Shown here in pieces: positions 45,871-55,035 of a stretch of 64,000 bases of DNA. The notes under the pieces were generated by a model that was given only the letters and a program-made list of their open reading frames with translations, did not search any database and was not told the origin of the DNA. The stretch covers positions 372,001 to 436,000 of the forward strand of contig CAVXRO010000008.1 in the NCBI GenBank assembly GCA_963764235.1, given 5' to 3'. A program made the translations under genes and the position numbers. Position 1 is the stretch's first letter. The number at the start of each line of letters is the position of its first letter. Source of the DNA: DATFVA01 sp963764235. GTDB lineage: Bacteria; Bacteroidota; Ignavibacteria; Ignavibacteriales; Ignavibacteriaceae.

Positions 45871-47223
45871 TTAAAATAATATACCCGCCAGTGTTGCTGT
45901 CATAAGTGTAGCCAGTGAACCGCCAAGCACTGCTTTCAGTCCAAGTGAGGCAATATCAGGTTTACGCGAAGGAGCTAAAGGACTCAAGCCTCCGATCTGG
46001 ATTGCTATCGAACTGAAGTTGGCGAAACCGCATAAAGCATAGGTTGCCATTAATATGGTTTTGGGATCCAGTATCTGTCTTGCCTCTATTAAGCCGCCAA
46101 GATCCAGGTAGGCTACAAATTCATTAAGTACTATTTTCGTTCCTAACAAACTTCCGAAGTTAAGTGCATCATGCCACGGAACCCCGATGCCGAAAGCAAT
46201 GAACTGCAATATCCATCCAAGTACTAATTGAAAATTCAAAGGTTTGCCGTAAATCTCCATTAACGACTGATTCCAGCCCATGATGTCTCCAAGTCCCTGC
46301 AGCAGATAATTGATCAGAGCGATCAAAGCAATAAAGGCAATAAGCATTGCGCCGACATTAAGCGCAAGCATAAGTCCGTCGGAAGCTCCGTTTGCTGCCG
46401 CCTCAACAACATTGGATGCATTCTTTTCAATCTTTACTTTTACGGTCCCTTTTGTTTCTGGTTCAGTTGTTTCGGGATAGAGGATTTTTGAAATAACGAG
46501 TGCAGCAGGAGCGGCCATCACACTTGCACCCAGCAGCTGGGTTGCAAAGAGCTGCCGTGCCTGGTCCAGCGGGATACCAAGAGTTTTCGCATACGAATTA
46601 CCCAGTATCTGGATATAAGCAGCCATAACGCCTCCGGCAATCGTGGCCATTCCTCCTATCATAATTGTAAGTATCTCGCTCCGAGTCATTCCTTTTATAA
46701 AAGGTTTAATCATCAGGGGTGCTTCTGTCTGACCCACAAAGATATTGGCAGTACAGGAAAGCGACTCGGCTCCGCTGGTTCCCATAAACTTTGCCATCAC
46801 CCATGCCATTCCCTGAACAATCCTCTGCATTATTCCAAGGTAATACATGATTGACATTAGGCAGGCGAAGAAAATGATTGTAGGCAGTACCTGAAAGGCG
46901 AAGAACATTCCGAGACTCCCATCCTGACCCGGAGATACAGCAAGACTTCCGAAAACAAATTTCGCACCTTCGGTTGTGAAATTTAGCAGCAGAACAAAGA
47001 ATCCGCTCACCCAGTAAAAGAAATCCTTCGGCCAGCTTAGCGGTGAAAATATTGTTCCAAGATAAGCACCTTTAAGGATAAGAATAGCAAAAATAATCTG
47101 GAGAACAATTCCACTTAATACCAGCCGCCAGTTAATATTCTTTTTATTATTCGAAAAAAGGAAAGCTATACCTAAAAGTAAAATAAGACCGAGAATCCCC
47201 CGGAGTAATCCTGTAATATCCAT
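45871..47223 (-). CDS. nupC: Concentrative nucleoside transporter (NupC/CNT family)
   Basis: The 450-residue membrane protein imports nucleosides by ion coupling. CNT signatures include FFACLMSIMYYLGIMQRIVQ, GAESLSCTANIFVGQTEAPL, MIGGMATIAGGVMAAYI and YALCGFANFSSIAIQIGG. It overlaps tdk as TAATG. Together with the kinase, deaminase and phosphorylase it forms a coherent salvage unit. Confidence 0.95.
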   Translation of the reverse strand: MDITGLLRGILGLILLLGIAFLFSNNKKNINWRLVLSGIVLQIIFAILILKGAYLGTIFSPLSWPKDFFYWVSGFFVLLLNFTTEGAKFVFGSLAVSPGQDGSLGMFFAFQVLPTIIFFACLMSIMYYLGIMQRIVQGMAWVMAKFMGTSGAESLSCTANIFVGQTEAPLMIKPFIKGMTRSEILTIMIGGMATIAGGVMAAYIQILGNSYAKTLGIPLDQARQLFATQLLGASVMAAPAALVISKILYPETTEPETKGTVKVKIEKNASNVVEAAANGASDGLMLALNVGAMLIAFIALIALINYLLQGLGDIMGWNQSLMEIYGKPLNFQLVLGWILQFIAFGIGVPWHDALNFGSLLGTKIVLNEFVAYLDLGGLIEARQILDPKTILMATYALCGFANFSSIAIQIGGLSPLAPSRKPDIASLGLKAVLGGSLATLMTATLAGILF

Positions 47224-47807
47224 TAAAGACCTTCTTCTTTAGGAATGTAATGACATCTTCTGCATCTGGCTTCATATATATCTGAAGCTCCGACAACCAC
47301 CCTCTCAGCAGAATGTGTTTTTCTCTGCGTTTTATCCGCAGGATTGCCGCATACTACACAGATGGCAAGTGTTTTTGTTATGTACTCTGCGATTGAAAGC
47401 AGCTGAGGCATCGGCTCAAACGGGACGCCCTTGTAATCCTGATCAAGTCCCGCTGCGATTACACGTTTTCCCTGGTTGGCGAGAATATTACATACATCCA
47501 CAATACCCATGGGAAAAAACTGCGCCTCATCTATACCCACAACCTGTGTATCAGCCGCAAGTTCAAGTATGTCGTCAGGATTATCGATTAATAATGACGG
47601 GAGCGATTGATCACTGTGAGAGACAATGGCCCTGGCTGAAAACCTCGTATCAATACGGGGTTTAAAAACAAGCACGCTCTGCCGGGCAATTTCAGCACGG
47701 CGGAGTCTCCTGATTAATTCCTCGGTCTTTCCGCTGAACATACAGCCTGCAATAACTTCAATCCAGCCAGTGTTCCTTGGGAGAGAATGGGGGGTATATT
47801 CCATCAT
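47223..47807 (-). CDS. tdk: Thymidine kinase (type II)
   Basis: TK phosphorylates thymidine to dTMP. The 194-residue protein has the P-loop AGCMFSGKTEELIRRLRRAE, the Walker B region VVGIDEAQFF, and a zinc-binding CVVCGNPA ... EARCRRCH. The YEARCRRCH lasso is typical of type II kinases. It overlaps nupC by 1 bp and follows cdd by 14 bp. Confidence 0.96.
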   Translation of the reverse strand: MMEYTPHSLPRNTGWIEVIAGCMFSGKTEELIRRLRRAEIARQSVLVFKPRIDTRFSARAIVSHSDQSLPSLLIDNPDDILELAADTQVVGIDEAQFFPMGIVDVCNILANQGKRVIAAGLDQDYKGVPFEPMPQLLSIAEYITKTLAICVVCGNPADKTQRKTHSAERVVVGASDIYEARCRRCHYIPKEEGL

Positions 47808-47821
47808 AGAATTCTTTCACT

Positions 47822-48208
47822 TTAAATTATCATCCCCGAAAGGGAAGGGTAAAAGTTCACCGAGTTTAAAATTTTCAATTCGTTTTTATGATTTATAAGA
47901 ACCACATCAATACCGCTGCAGAAGTCATTCAAAACCTGGCGGCATGATCCGCAGGGGGGACAAAAATCAGGATCGTCGCTTGCTATCGCTATAGCTGTAA
48001 ATTTCCTGTATCCTTCGGAGAGAGCTTTAGAGAGAGCCACCCTTTCCGCACAAAGAGTAAGGCTGTAAGAACTTGATTCAATATTTCCACCTGTAAATAC
48101 TTTACCGTCTTCCGCCAAGAGTGCCGAACCTACTCTGAATTTTGAATAGGAGGGAATTGCTTTTTCCTTTGATGCGACAGCAATAACTGCAAGTTCCTTA
48201 TATTCCAT
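47822..48208 (-). CDS. cdd: Cytidine deaminase
   Basis: Cdd converts cytidine or deoxycytidine to uridine forms. The 128-residue protein is of the tetrameric type. The active-site motif is TLCAERVALSKAL (Cys and catalytic Glu), and the zinc cysteines are in CPPCGSCRQVLNDF. It is the first gene of the salvage operon. Confidence 0.95.
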   Translation of the reverse strand: MEYKELAVIAVASKEKAIPSYSKFRVGSALLAEDGKVFTGGNIESSSYSLTLCAERVALSKALSEGYRKFTAIAIASDDPDFCPPCGSCRQVLNDFCSGIDVVLINHKNELKILNSVNFYPSLSGMII

Positions 48209-48264
48209 TTATAACCAAAATTTTACACGCAAAAATATGTCATTAAATAAGAAGTTCAAACTAA

Positions 48265-49094
48265 TTACTGAGTATCTTTTCTCATCACAACATAAAAAGA
48301 AGGTGTAATAAAATTATTTATAATTCCTTCCTTATCGGAAACAAACTTTTTTAGAAGTGAAATTCCGTCCGATCTTTTAAGCATGTTGAACAATAACCTG
48401 TGAAAATTGCTCCAGAGAATTCCTTCCGGGGAGTCCGATATAATCTCAGTAATTTCTTTTGTTTTTAAACAGATCCTGAAACCGCTGAATAAAGTCTTCA
48501 CTTCCCTGAGCGGCAAAAGCTGGGCTATATCATTTCTCTGCAGATCACTTTTTCTTAAGTGCGCGAGAAAATATTTTTTTATTGCAGCCCTTTTGAAACA
48601 GGGCGAGCAGGGGAATACCCCAGTGCGGGTCTGAAAGAATATTAATCACCGAATATTTATTAGGTGTACTCAGATAAATCAACCCGTCATTCCTCAGAAC
48701 CCTTATCAATTCCTTCACAAGTACTTCTCTATCCTGAATATGCTCAATTACGTCCTGTAGAATTATAAGGTCAAATGATACATTTCTGAAGGGAAGATAA
48801 CCGGATGTACCGTTTACTAAATCATAACCACGACCTAAAACCTTTTGCCTTTGCAGCCTTATTAAGCTCAGATCACAGCTTATCACATTATTTTGCTCTG
48901 CAAGTAATGCGGAAGTTCCTCCCTCTCCCGAACCAAGATCAAGAATGTCGAGGTTTTTACATTCCCTTGTAGTAGTAATAATTATTCTCGCCACCTCTGC
49001 TCTTTTTTCGGGACAAATCTCTTCCCCTTGACCATCTTTCATAATTTGGATGACCAGGGTTCAGCCAGGCTGGTATTTCCTGTTCTACTTCCAT
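48265..49094 (-). CDS. SAM-dependent methyltransferase, two frameshifts
   Basis: Three frames form one gene. The real start is the ATG at 49094, overlapping the glycosyltransferase stop by 10 bp; it encodes MEVEQEIPAWLNPGHPNYE. A shift at the C-run 49024-49027 leads to EEICPEKRAEVARI. The middle holds the SAM motif ILDLGSGEGGTSALLAEQ, LIILQDVIEHIQD and YLSTPNKYSVINIL. A second shift at the T-run 48574-48580 leads to YFLAHLRKSDLQ and the C-terminus at 48265. Removing one base at each site gives 275 residues. The class I fold and 'DVIEH' motif are those of sugar or quinone-type methyltransferases. Substrate unknown, probably linked to the GT2 gene. Confidence 0.85.
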
Positions 49095-50152
49095 TGAGCT
49101 TTTTTGAATAATGCGTTAAAAAAATTAACCATTATAAAAACTTCGCAAATAATGTCATACCAGAGAATTTCAAGGGGGGTAAATTTGTAACCAAATTTTC
49201 CCTGGATCATTGATAATATAACCAGGGTAGTGAGCACTCTTAAGATAAAGACCCAGATAAACTGAATATTTATAATCATCAATACCGGTGAGAAAATCAT
49301 AAAGAGATTCAACAGGTACCAGGTGCCGAGTATCATTTTATGTTTAAGAAGATAATAAAAAGAAGCCTGAGTGTGTCTTGTCTTCTGATTTAGATACTCT
49401 CCTAAAGAAGATGGAGTATGCGAGAAAACAAGGCTCTCTTCACTATAGAATGCTTTTATCTTCAGATTATTCCTTACAGCCTCACGCAGCAGCAGATCAT
49501 CATCTCCGCTTAATGTATTAAGCGTATTACCATACCCTCCTAATTTGAAGAAAGCCTCTTTAGAAAATCCTATACTCCTGGCAGCAGCTGTATAGGGTAA
49601 TCCAAGGGAAGCAAGACCAAAAGACAGGAAATGGTTCTTCAGATTTTCCATACAGGAGACGCTGCTGATAAAATTATTCTGCTTCCTGATAAGAGGAGCG
49701 GGACCAAAAATAAAATCATAACCCTGCTCAAATAATGCGGATCCAGCATTCAGCCATCCAGAGGAAGGGAGGCAGTCCGCATCAGTTACCATAACAAAAC
49801 GATATCTGGTTTCTTCTATACCTTTCAGCAAAGCCCCTCTTTTCCCTGGTATAGAAGTAGCGCCGGCTTCAATAACTCTTATGTTGTCTTGTCCATTTAT
49901 TTTTTCTTCTGCGATTTTATATGTATTGTCGGTCGAATTATCATCGACGATTATCAGTTCATAATTTTCAGGATTATAGTCAATCTTTAATATAGAAAAA
50001 ATTAAATCCCCGATGACTGCCTCTTCATTTTTTGCTGCAGTGATGATTGAAATTTTCAGATTATCGGAATGTCCGGGACTTTTAAGGAATCTTACTAATC
50101 CGGTCAAAAGGATGAGCAAAGAAAGTATATAGATGGAGGAGATTATCAACAT
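49085..50152 (-). CDS. GT2 family glycosyltransferase, membrane type
   Basis: The 355-residue protein has an N-terminal membrane helix. A GT-A fold domain follows with ISIITAAKNEEAVIGDLI, ELIIVDDNSTDNTY, the DxD-like VTDADCLPSSGW, and SGDDDLLLREAV. The acceptor-side motif QKTRHTQASFYYLLKH (a Q-x-x-R-type) and two or three C-terminal helices complete it. This is like cell-surface polysaccharide or glycolipid GT2 enzymes. The methyltransferase overlaps its end, suggesting co-action on the same glycan or lipid. Confidence 0.9.
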   Translation of the reverse strand: MLIISSIYILSLLILLTGLVRFLKSPGHSDNLKISIITAAKNEEAVIGDLIFSILKIDYNPENYELIIVDDNSTDNTYKIAEEKINGQDNIRVIEAGATSIPGKRGALLKGIEETRYRFVMVTDADCLPSSGWLNAGSALFEQGYDFIFGPAPLIRKQNNFISSVSCMENLKNHFLSFGLASLGLPYTAAARSIGFSKEAFFKLGGYGNTLNTLSGDDDLLLREAVRNNLKIKAFYSEESLVFSHTPSSLGEYLNQKTRHTQASFYYLLKHKMILGTWYLLNLFMIFSPVLMIINIQFIWVFILRVLTTLVILSMIQGKFGYKFTPLEILWYDIICEVFIMVNFFNALFKKAQWK

Positions 50153-50542
50153 TAATTAAATATTATAGGCGGAATCGTCAAAATGCTCTAAAAAGTTAAT
50201 TATTATTAATAATATTAAAAAAATAATTTTGTTTTTGGTAAATAAAAAAAATTATTATATTAGTTCTAAATTAAATCTGGATAAAATACCAGGGACTGGA
50301 ATAACAAAGTATTTAGAATATTGATAACAAATAAACTTGCCCCCTTTGATTTTCACAATTATATCCTGACAGGGAATTATTATTTCCTATGACAACCTCA
50401 GCTACTACTATAATCATTTATAAATATCTGATTTATCAGAGCGGAAGATTTTAGATTGATAATAGAGAATTCTGATTTTTAAGAATATGAGCATTTTAAT
50501 TAAGGTCAAATCATTCACTCATTTAACAAACAATGGATTATT
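50153..50542. other. 390-bp AT-rich divergent intergenic region
   Basis: No gene is seen. The stretch is very AT-rich, with long A and T runs, and separates the divergent GT2 and T9SS cargo genes. TAATTTTG at 50224-50231 matches the TAnnTTTG -7 element, but it is 310 bp from the cargo start. No clear hairpin was found. Confidence 0.5.
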
Positions 50543-53415
50543 ATGAAAAAATTTGTTTCTATTCTCTTCGCCCTCGTTGCTTTTTCCTGGTGCGTTACAT
50601 CTGCTCAGGTAAGCAATAGCTCTCCCCAGGTATTTAATGCCGTGAATCATGACATATCGCCCCCGTTAAGGGATATGGAGGAGGCCCCATTATTTCCTAC
50701 ACCCTGGACAAATGGAATTATTCCTCTTAAAAAGGCTGAAACCCTATATCAGGATCATCACCAGGCAGATCCTTCTCTTCAGTCAATAATGGGTTCAACA
50801 GGTACTACTGATCTCATACAGAACTGGGATGGTGTATCTGCTCAGGGATACGCTCCTCCCGACAATAGTGGAGATGTAAGTCCTAATTATTATATGGAAA
50901 TGGTAAATGTCCGCTTTCAAATTTGGGATAAAACAGGCACTTCACTCTTAGGGCCCCTTAACCTTGGAACAATTTGGGCCGGTTTTCCGGGCCCATGGTC
51001 CGGTAGTCTTAACGACGGAGATCCTGTTATATTATATGATGAAGTAGCCGGCAGATGGGTTGCTACAGAGTTTTCTTTACCGGCCGGTGACACCGGACCT
51101 AACTATATATTAGTAGCAATTTCTCAGACAGAAGATCCAACCGGTTCCTGGTACAGGTATGGTTTTACATTTCCTAATTTCCCGGATTATCCTAAATTCG
51201 GAGTCTGGCCTGATGGTTATTATGTTTCTGTAAATAAATTTGCTTTCGGCTTTTCAGGTACAAGCAATGCAGCATTTCAAAGAGACAGTATGCTCGTTGG
51301 TGCACCTGCTCAGATGGTAATGTTCCAGACTTCAAGTTCGATCTCTAATTCATTACTTCCTTCAGACTGGGATGGTACTGTTACTCCCCCGGCCGGAGCT
51401 CCAAATTATTTTCGACGAAATTCATGATAATGCCCGTTACGGAGGAACCGATGGTTATGATATATTTGAGCTCCATGTTGATTGGGCAACCCCTGCAAAC
51501 TCTTCATTTACCGGACCGACATTCATTTCTACAAACGCATTCAACGAGGTTAATGGTATTTCTCAACTTGGCGGTTCAATACTTGATGATCTAAGTGATC
51601 GTGTAATGAATCGTTTGAATTACAGAAATTTTGGAGCATATCAGTCGATGGTTTCCTGTCATACGGTTGATGCAGGAGGCGGTCGTGCAGGAGTAAGATG
51701 GTATGAATTCAGAAACAGCGGCAGCGGCTGGTCATTGTTTCAGCAGGGCACATACGCTCCGGCAGATGGATTATCCAGATGGATGCCGAGCATTGCCATA
51801 AATGAGGATGGAGCTATTGCTATAGGATATTCTGTATCGAGCAGTACAATTTATCCTGAAATTCGTTATACAGGAAGATTGGCAGGCGATGCTCCGGGTG
51901 TAATGAGTGTTCCGGAAGAGACAATTCATGCCAGTTCAGGAGCGCAAACCGGAGGTCTTACCAGATGGGGCGACTCATACTCAGATGACTGTTGACCCTG
52001 ATGGCCAGACTTTTTGGTATATTAACCAATATCAACCGTCAAGCGGAAGCTTTAACTGGAAAACAAGAATTGCTTCATTTACTTTTGGTCCTCCATGCCC
52101 GATTGATCTGCCAACTGATCCTTCTCCGGCAGATGCGGCTACAGACCTTCCGCTCACAGGTAATTCACTTTCATGGACTAACGGCGCAGGAGCTAGCCAG
52201 GTAGAAGTCTGGTTTGGCGAATCCGGCAGTTTTACTCAGGTTTATGACGGATCACTAATTACGTCATTTTCGCTGGCCCCGTATGAACCACTGACTTACA
52301 ATACTACTTACCTATGGAAAGTTGTAGGTAAGAATGATACTTGTAACGTAAGTGGTGATACCTGGTCATTTACAACAATGCAGGATCCAAATCTTGTTAC
52401 AGTATTTGACGAACCATTCGATAATCTTAACTGCTGGACGGCAATAGGACCACTGGGCACAACTAACTGGTCAATATCTCAGACCAACAATGCCCTTGGT
52501 TCACCAACTTCAGAATTGCACCTGAATTGGACTCCACAGTTTACCGGATTATCTCAATTACTCTCATGTGCAATTAATTCATCTTCCGCTTATATGAATA
52601 GTGTTTCATTGAAACATTTTTGTGATTTTTTTGGTGATCCGGCACCATTTATGGGCCTTGCAGTTACTTACGACGGCGGAACAACAAGCACCAGTATATG
52701 GGAATTCCAGCCGGTCGGCGGTAACGTTGGTCCGGAAGACGTTATTGTTAATTTTCAGCCGACAGCGGATACTTACCAGTTGATTTTATATTGCAATGGA
52801 AATTCTTTCAATATCGACCACTGGTATGTCGATGATATTATGGTTAACTATGTAACACCTGTAGAACTCACTTCCTTTAGTGCTGTTGTAAACCCTGGGA
52901 ATGTTCTCTTAAACTGGGCAACTGCAACCGAGAAAAATAACCGGGGCTTTGAAATAGAACGTAAAACTTCAAATAGTGAATATCAGAAAGTAGGTTTTGT
53001 TCCCGGGTCAGGTACTTCAACTGAACCTAGAACATATTCATACACTGATAATGGTTTAAGTAAAGGAAGTTATACATACCGGTTAAAACAGGTTGATTTA
53101 AACGGAACATTTGAATATTCAAATGAAGTTGAGGTTGAAGTTAATGCTCCGGCAGTCTTTGCGCTGGAACAGAATTATCCAAACCCGTTTAACCCGACAA
53201 CTTCAATAAAATATTCAATACCTGATGATCAGCAGGTAAAACTTAATGTTTATAACCTTCTTGGTCAAAATGTTGTTACCCTTGTTAATGGTGTACAAAA
53301 AGCAGGTCAACACGAAGTAAATTTCAATGCTTCAAATCTTGCAAGCGGAGTTTATTTTTATAAACTTGAAGCAGGAACAAATACCAGTATAAAGAAAATG
53401 TTATTAATGAAATGA
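50543..53415 (+). CDS. Secreted T9SS cargo protein, two frameshifts
   Basis: Three frames form one 956-residue protein. The signal peptide is MKKFVSILFALVAFSWCVTSAQ. Frame 1 ends after PPAGAPNYF; removing one T from the run 51409-51412 continues DEIHDNARYGGTDGYD. Frame 2 ends after RWGD; removing one base at ~51976 continues YTQMTVDPDGQTFWYI. The middle has the region YAPPDNSGDVSPNYYMEMVN and RWGDYTQM, common in this phylum's secreted proteins. Then come a fibronectin type III-like segment (~52.1-52.4 kb), a second beta domain, and the T9SS sorting domain starting EQNYPNPFNPTTSIKYSI. No catalytic motif is identified. Confidence 0.88.
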
Positions 53416-53442
53416 TCTGCATCTGATCTAACCCGTTCTTTG

Positions 53443-53474
53443 AAAAGGCTGTCTGATCTGACAGCCTTTTTTTT
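53443..53474 (+). terminator. Rho-independent terminator
   Basis: AAAAGGCTGTC (53443-53453) and GACAGCCTTTT (53460-53470) form an 11-bp stem with a TGATCT loop, followed by T-rich sequence. Confidence 0.93.
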
Positions 53475-53600
53475 ATTGTTCGTTTCCGATATTCCGCATA
53501 TATTAAACTTTAATTGATGAAAACAGACTCTGCTTTTTAATATATTAAGCAGAATAAATTTATATTTTTAATTTTTTCTTTTCTCGCATTAATTGTAAAC

Positions 53601-54888
53601 ATGAAGAAAATCATTTTATTATTTTGTTTACTTTTCTTATGTATATCAAGTCTTTATCCTCAAAATTTTTGGGAGAAGATAGATAGTCCTACAACAAAAA
53701 GGTTGAATACAGTACAATTTATTGATAGTCTTAATGGATGGGCAGGGGGGGACTCCGGTTTGATCATTCATACTTCAGATGGAGGAACAGTATGGGATAC
53801 ACAATTCTCAAATGATTCAATAAAAATTGTTGACATTTTTTTCCTTGATGATCAGATTGGCTGGGCCGCCGGAGTAAGTTTTCTTGAACCCTACGGAACA
53901 TTTCTTCTGAAAACTGAGAATGGAGGAATCTTATGGAGTAAGAAATATATGAGGATAGGACAAGCGTATATCAGCTCCTTATACTTTCACGATACACTGA
54001 CTGGATTAGCTGCGGGTAAACAGGGAGTTTTTATACGTACTACCGACGGCGGTTCATCATGGGTACCCGTAGGACTTGACTCATCAAACTTTGCAGGATT
54101 TACACCCTATAAAATAAAATTTATAAATGATCAGATTGGTTATGCATGCGGCGGGGCATTTGATGTAGTAGGTGTAATCTGGAAAACAACGGACGGTGGT
54201 TTAAATTGGGCAACGGTCGTGGATACCTCTTCCATTCCATTTGAACCTTTGTTTGATATCCAAATATTCGATTCACTTCATGTAATTATTTTGGGTGGTG
54301 ATCCTGAATATGGAGCAATTCAGGCAACAACAACTGATGGCGGTTCTACCTGGCAGTTTAAAAGTTGCTACAATGAGTTTTCCTGTTAGTTTCGGATTCA
54401 GAACTGATTCAGAAGGATGGGCGCCAATAGGTCCTGACCTTGGATTTTTGTTTACTACTGATTTCGGGGAGAACTGGTCGCTTATACCTACCCCTGATTC
54501 AGCATATGTTACTAACATTAGTTTTCCCGATTCCTCTCATGGGTATGCTGTAGGGATTAATGGTACGATATTAAAATATACGTACCAGAAACCCAATGAA
54601 GTAATCGCGAATGCAGGGGATATCGGATCATTCCACCTTGACCAGAACTATCCTAATCCTTTTAATCCCATAACCAGTATAAGCTACAGGGTAAGTTCGG
54701 CAGGAATGGTTTCGTTAAAAGTATATAACATACTCGGTAAAGAAGTAGCTTCCCTGGTTAATGAGTATAAACCTGAGGGCAGCTATACAGTTGAGTTTGA
54801 TGGAAGCAATTTAGCCAGTGGCGTGTATCTATATAGGATGCATGCGGGTGAGTACAGCGCAGTGAGGAAAATGTTGCTGGTGAAATGA
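53601..54888 (+). CDS. Secreted BNR-repeat T9SS cargo, one frameshift
   Basis: Two frames form one 428-residue protein. The signal peptide ends near LYPQ. Repeats of the BNR or photosystem-assembly Ycf48-like type are clear: GWAGGDSGLIIHTSDGGTVW, GVFIRTTDGGSSW and VIWKTTDGGLNW. Frame 1 ends after KSCYNEF. Removing one T from 54378-54381 continues PVSFGFRTDSEGW, and then QNYPNPFNPITSISYRV starts the T9SS domain. The role of such secreted BNR proteins is unknown. Confidence 0.88.
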
Positions 54889-54925
54889 GTATGGGGCAGG
54901 GCGCATAGTGAGCTACAAATTTAAA

Positions 54926-55031
54926 ATTGAATATTGAAGATTAAAAGTTATTGCGCTGTCTGATAAGTGGGAGTACTCCCGGGTATTTCATAGGGGAAAG
55001 AATTTGCAATCTGCAATTTTCAATATTCAAT
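54926..55031. repeat. Inverted repeat framing the gap between convergent genes
   Basis: ATTGAATATTGAA (54926-54938) is the exact reverse complement of TTCAATATTCAAT (55019-55031). GGGAGTACTCCC (54969-54980) is a perfect palindrome in the middle. It fills the space between the BNR cargo gene and the convergent helicase gene and may act as a two-way terminator or be a mobile repeat relic. Confidence 0.5.
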
Positions 55032-55035
55032 AGTT

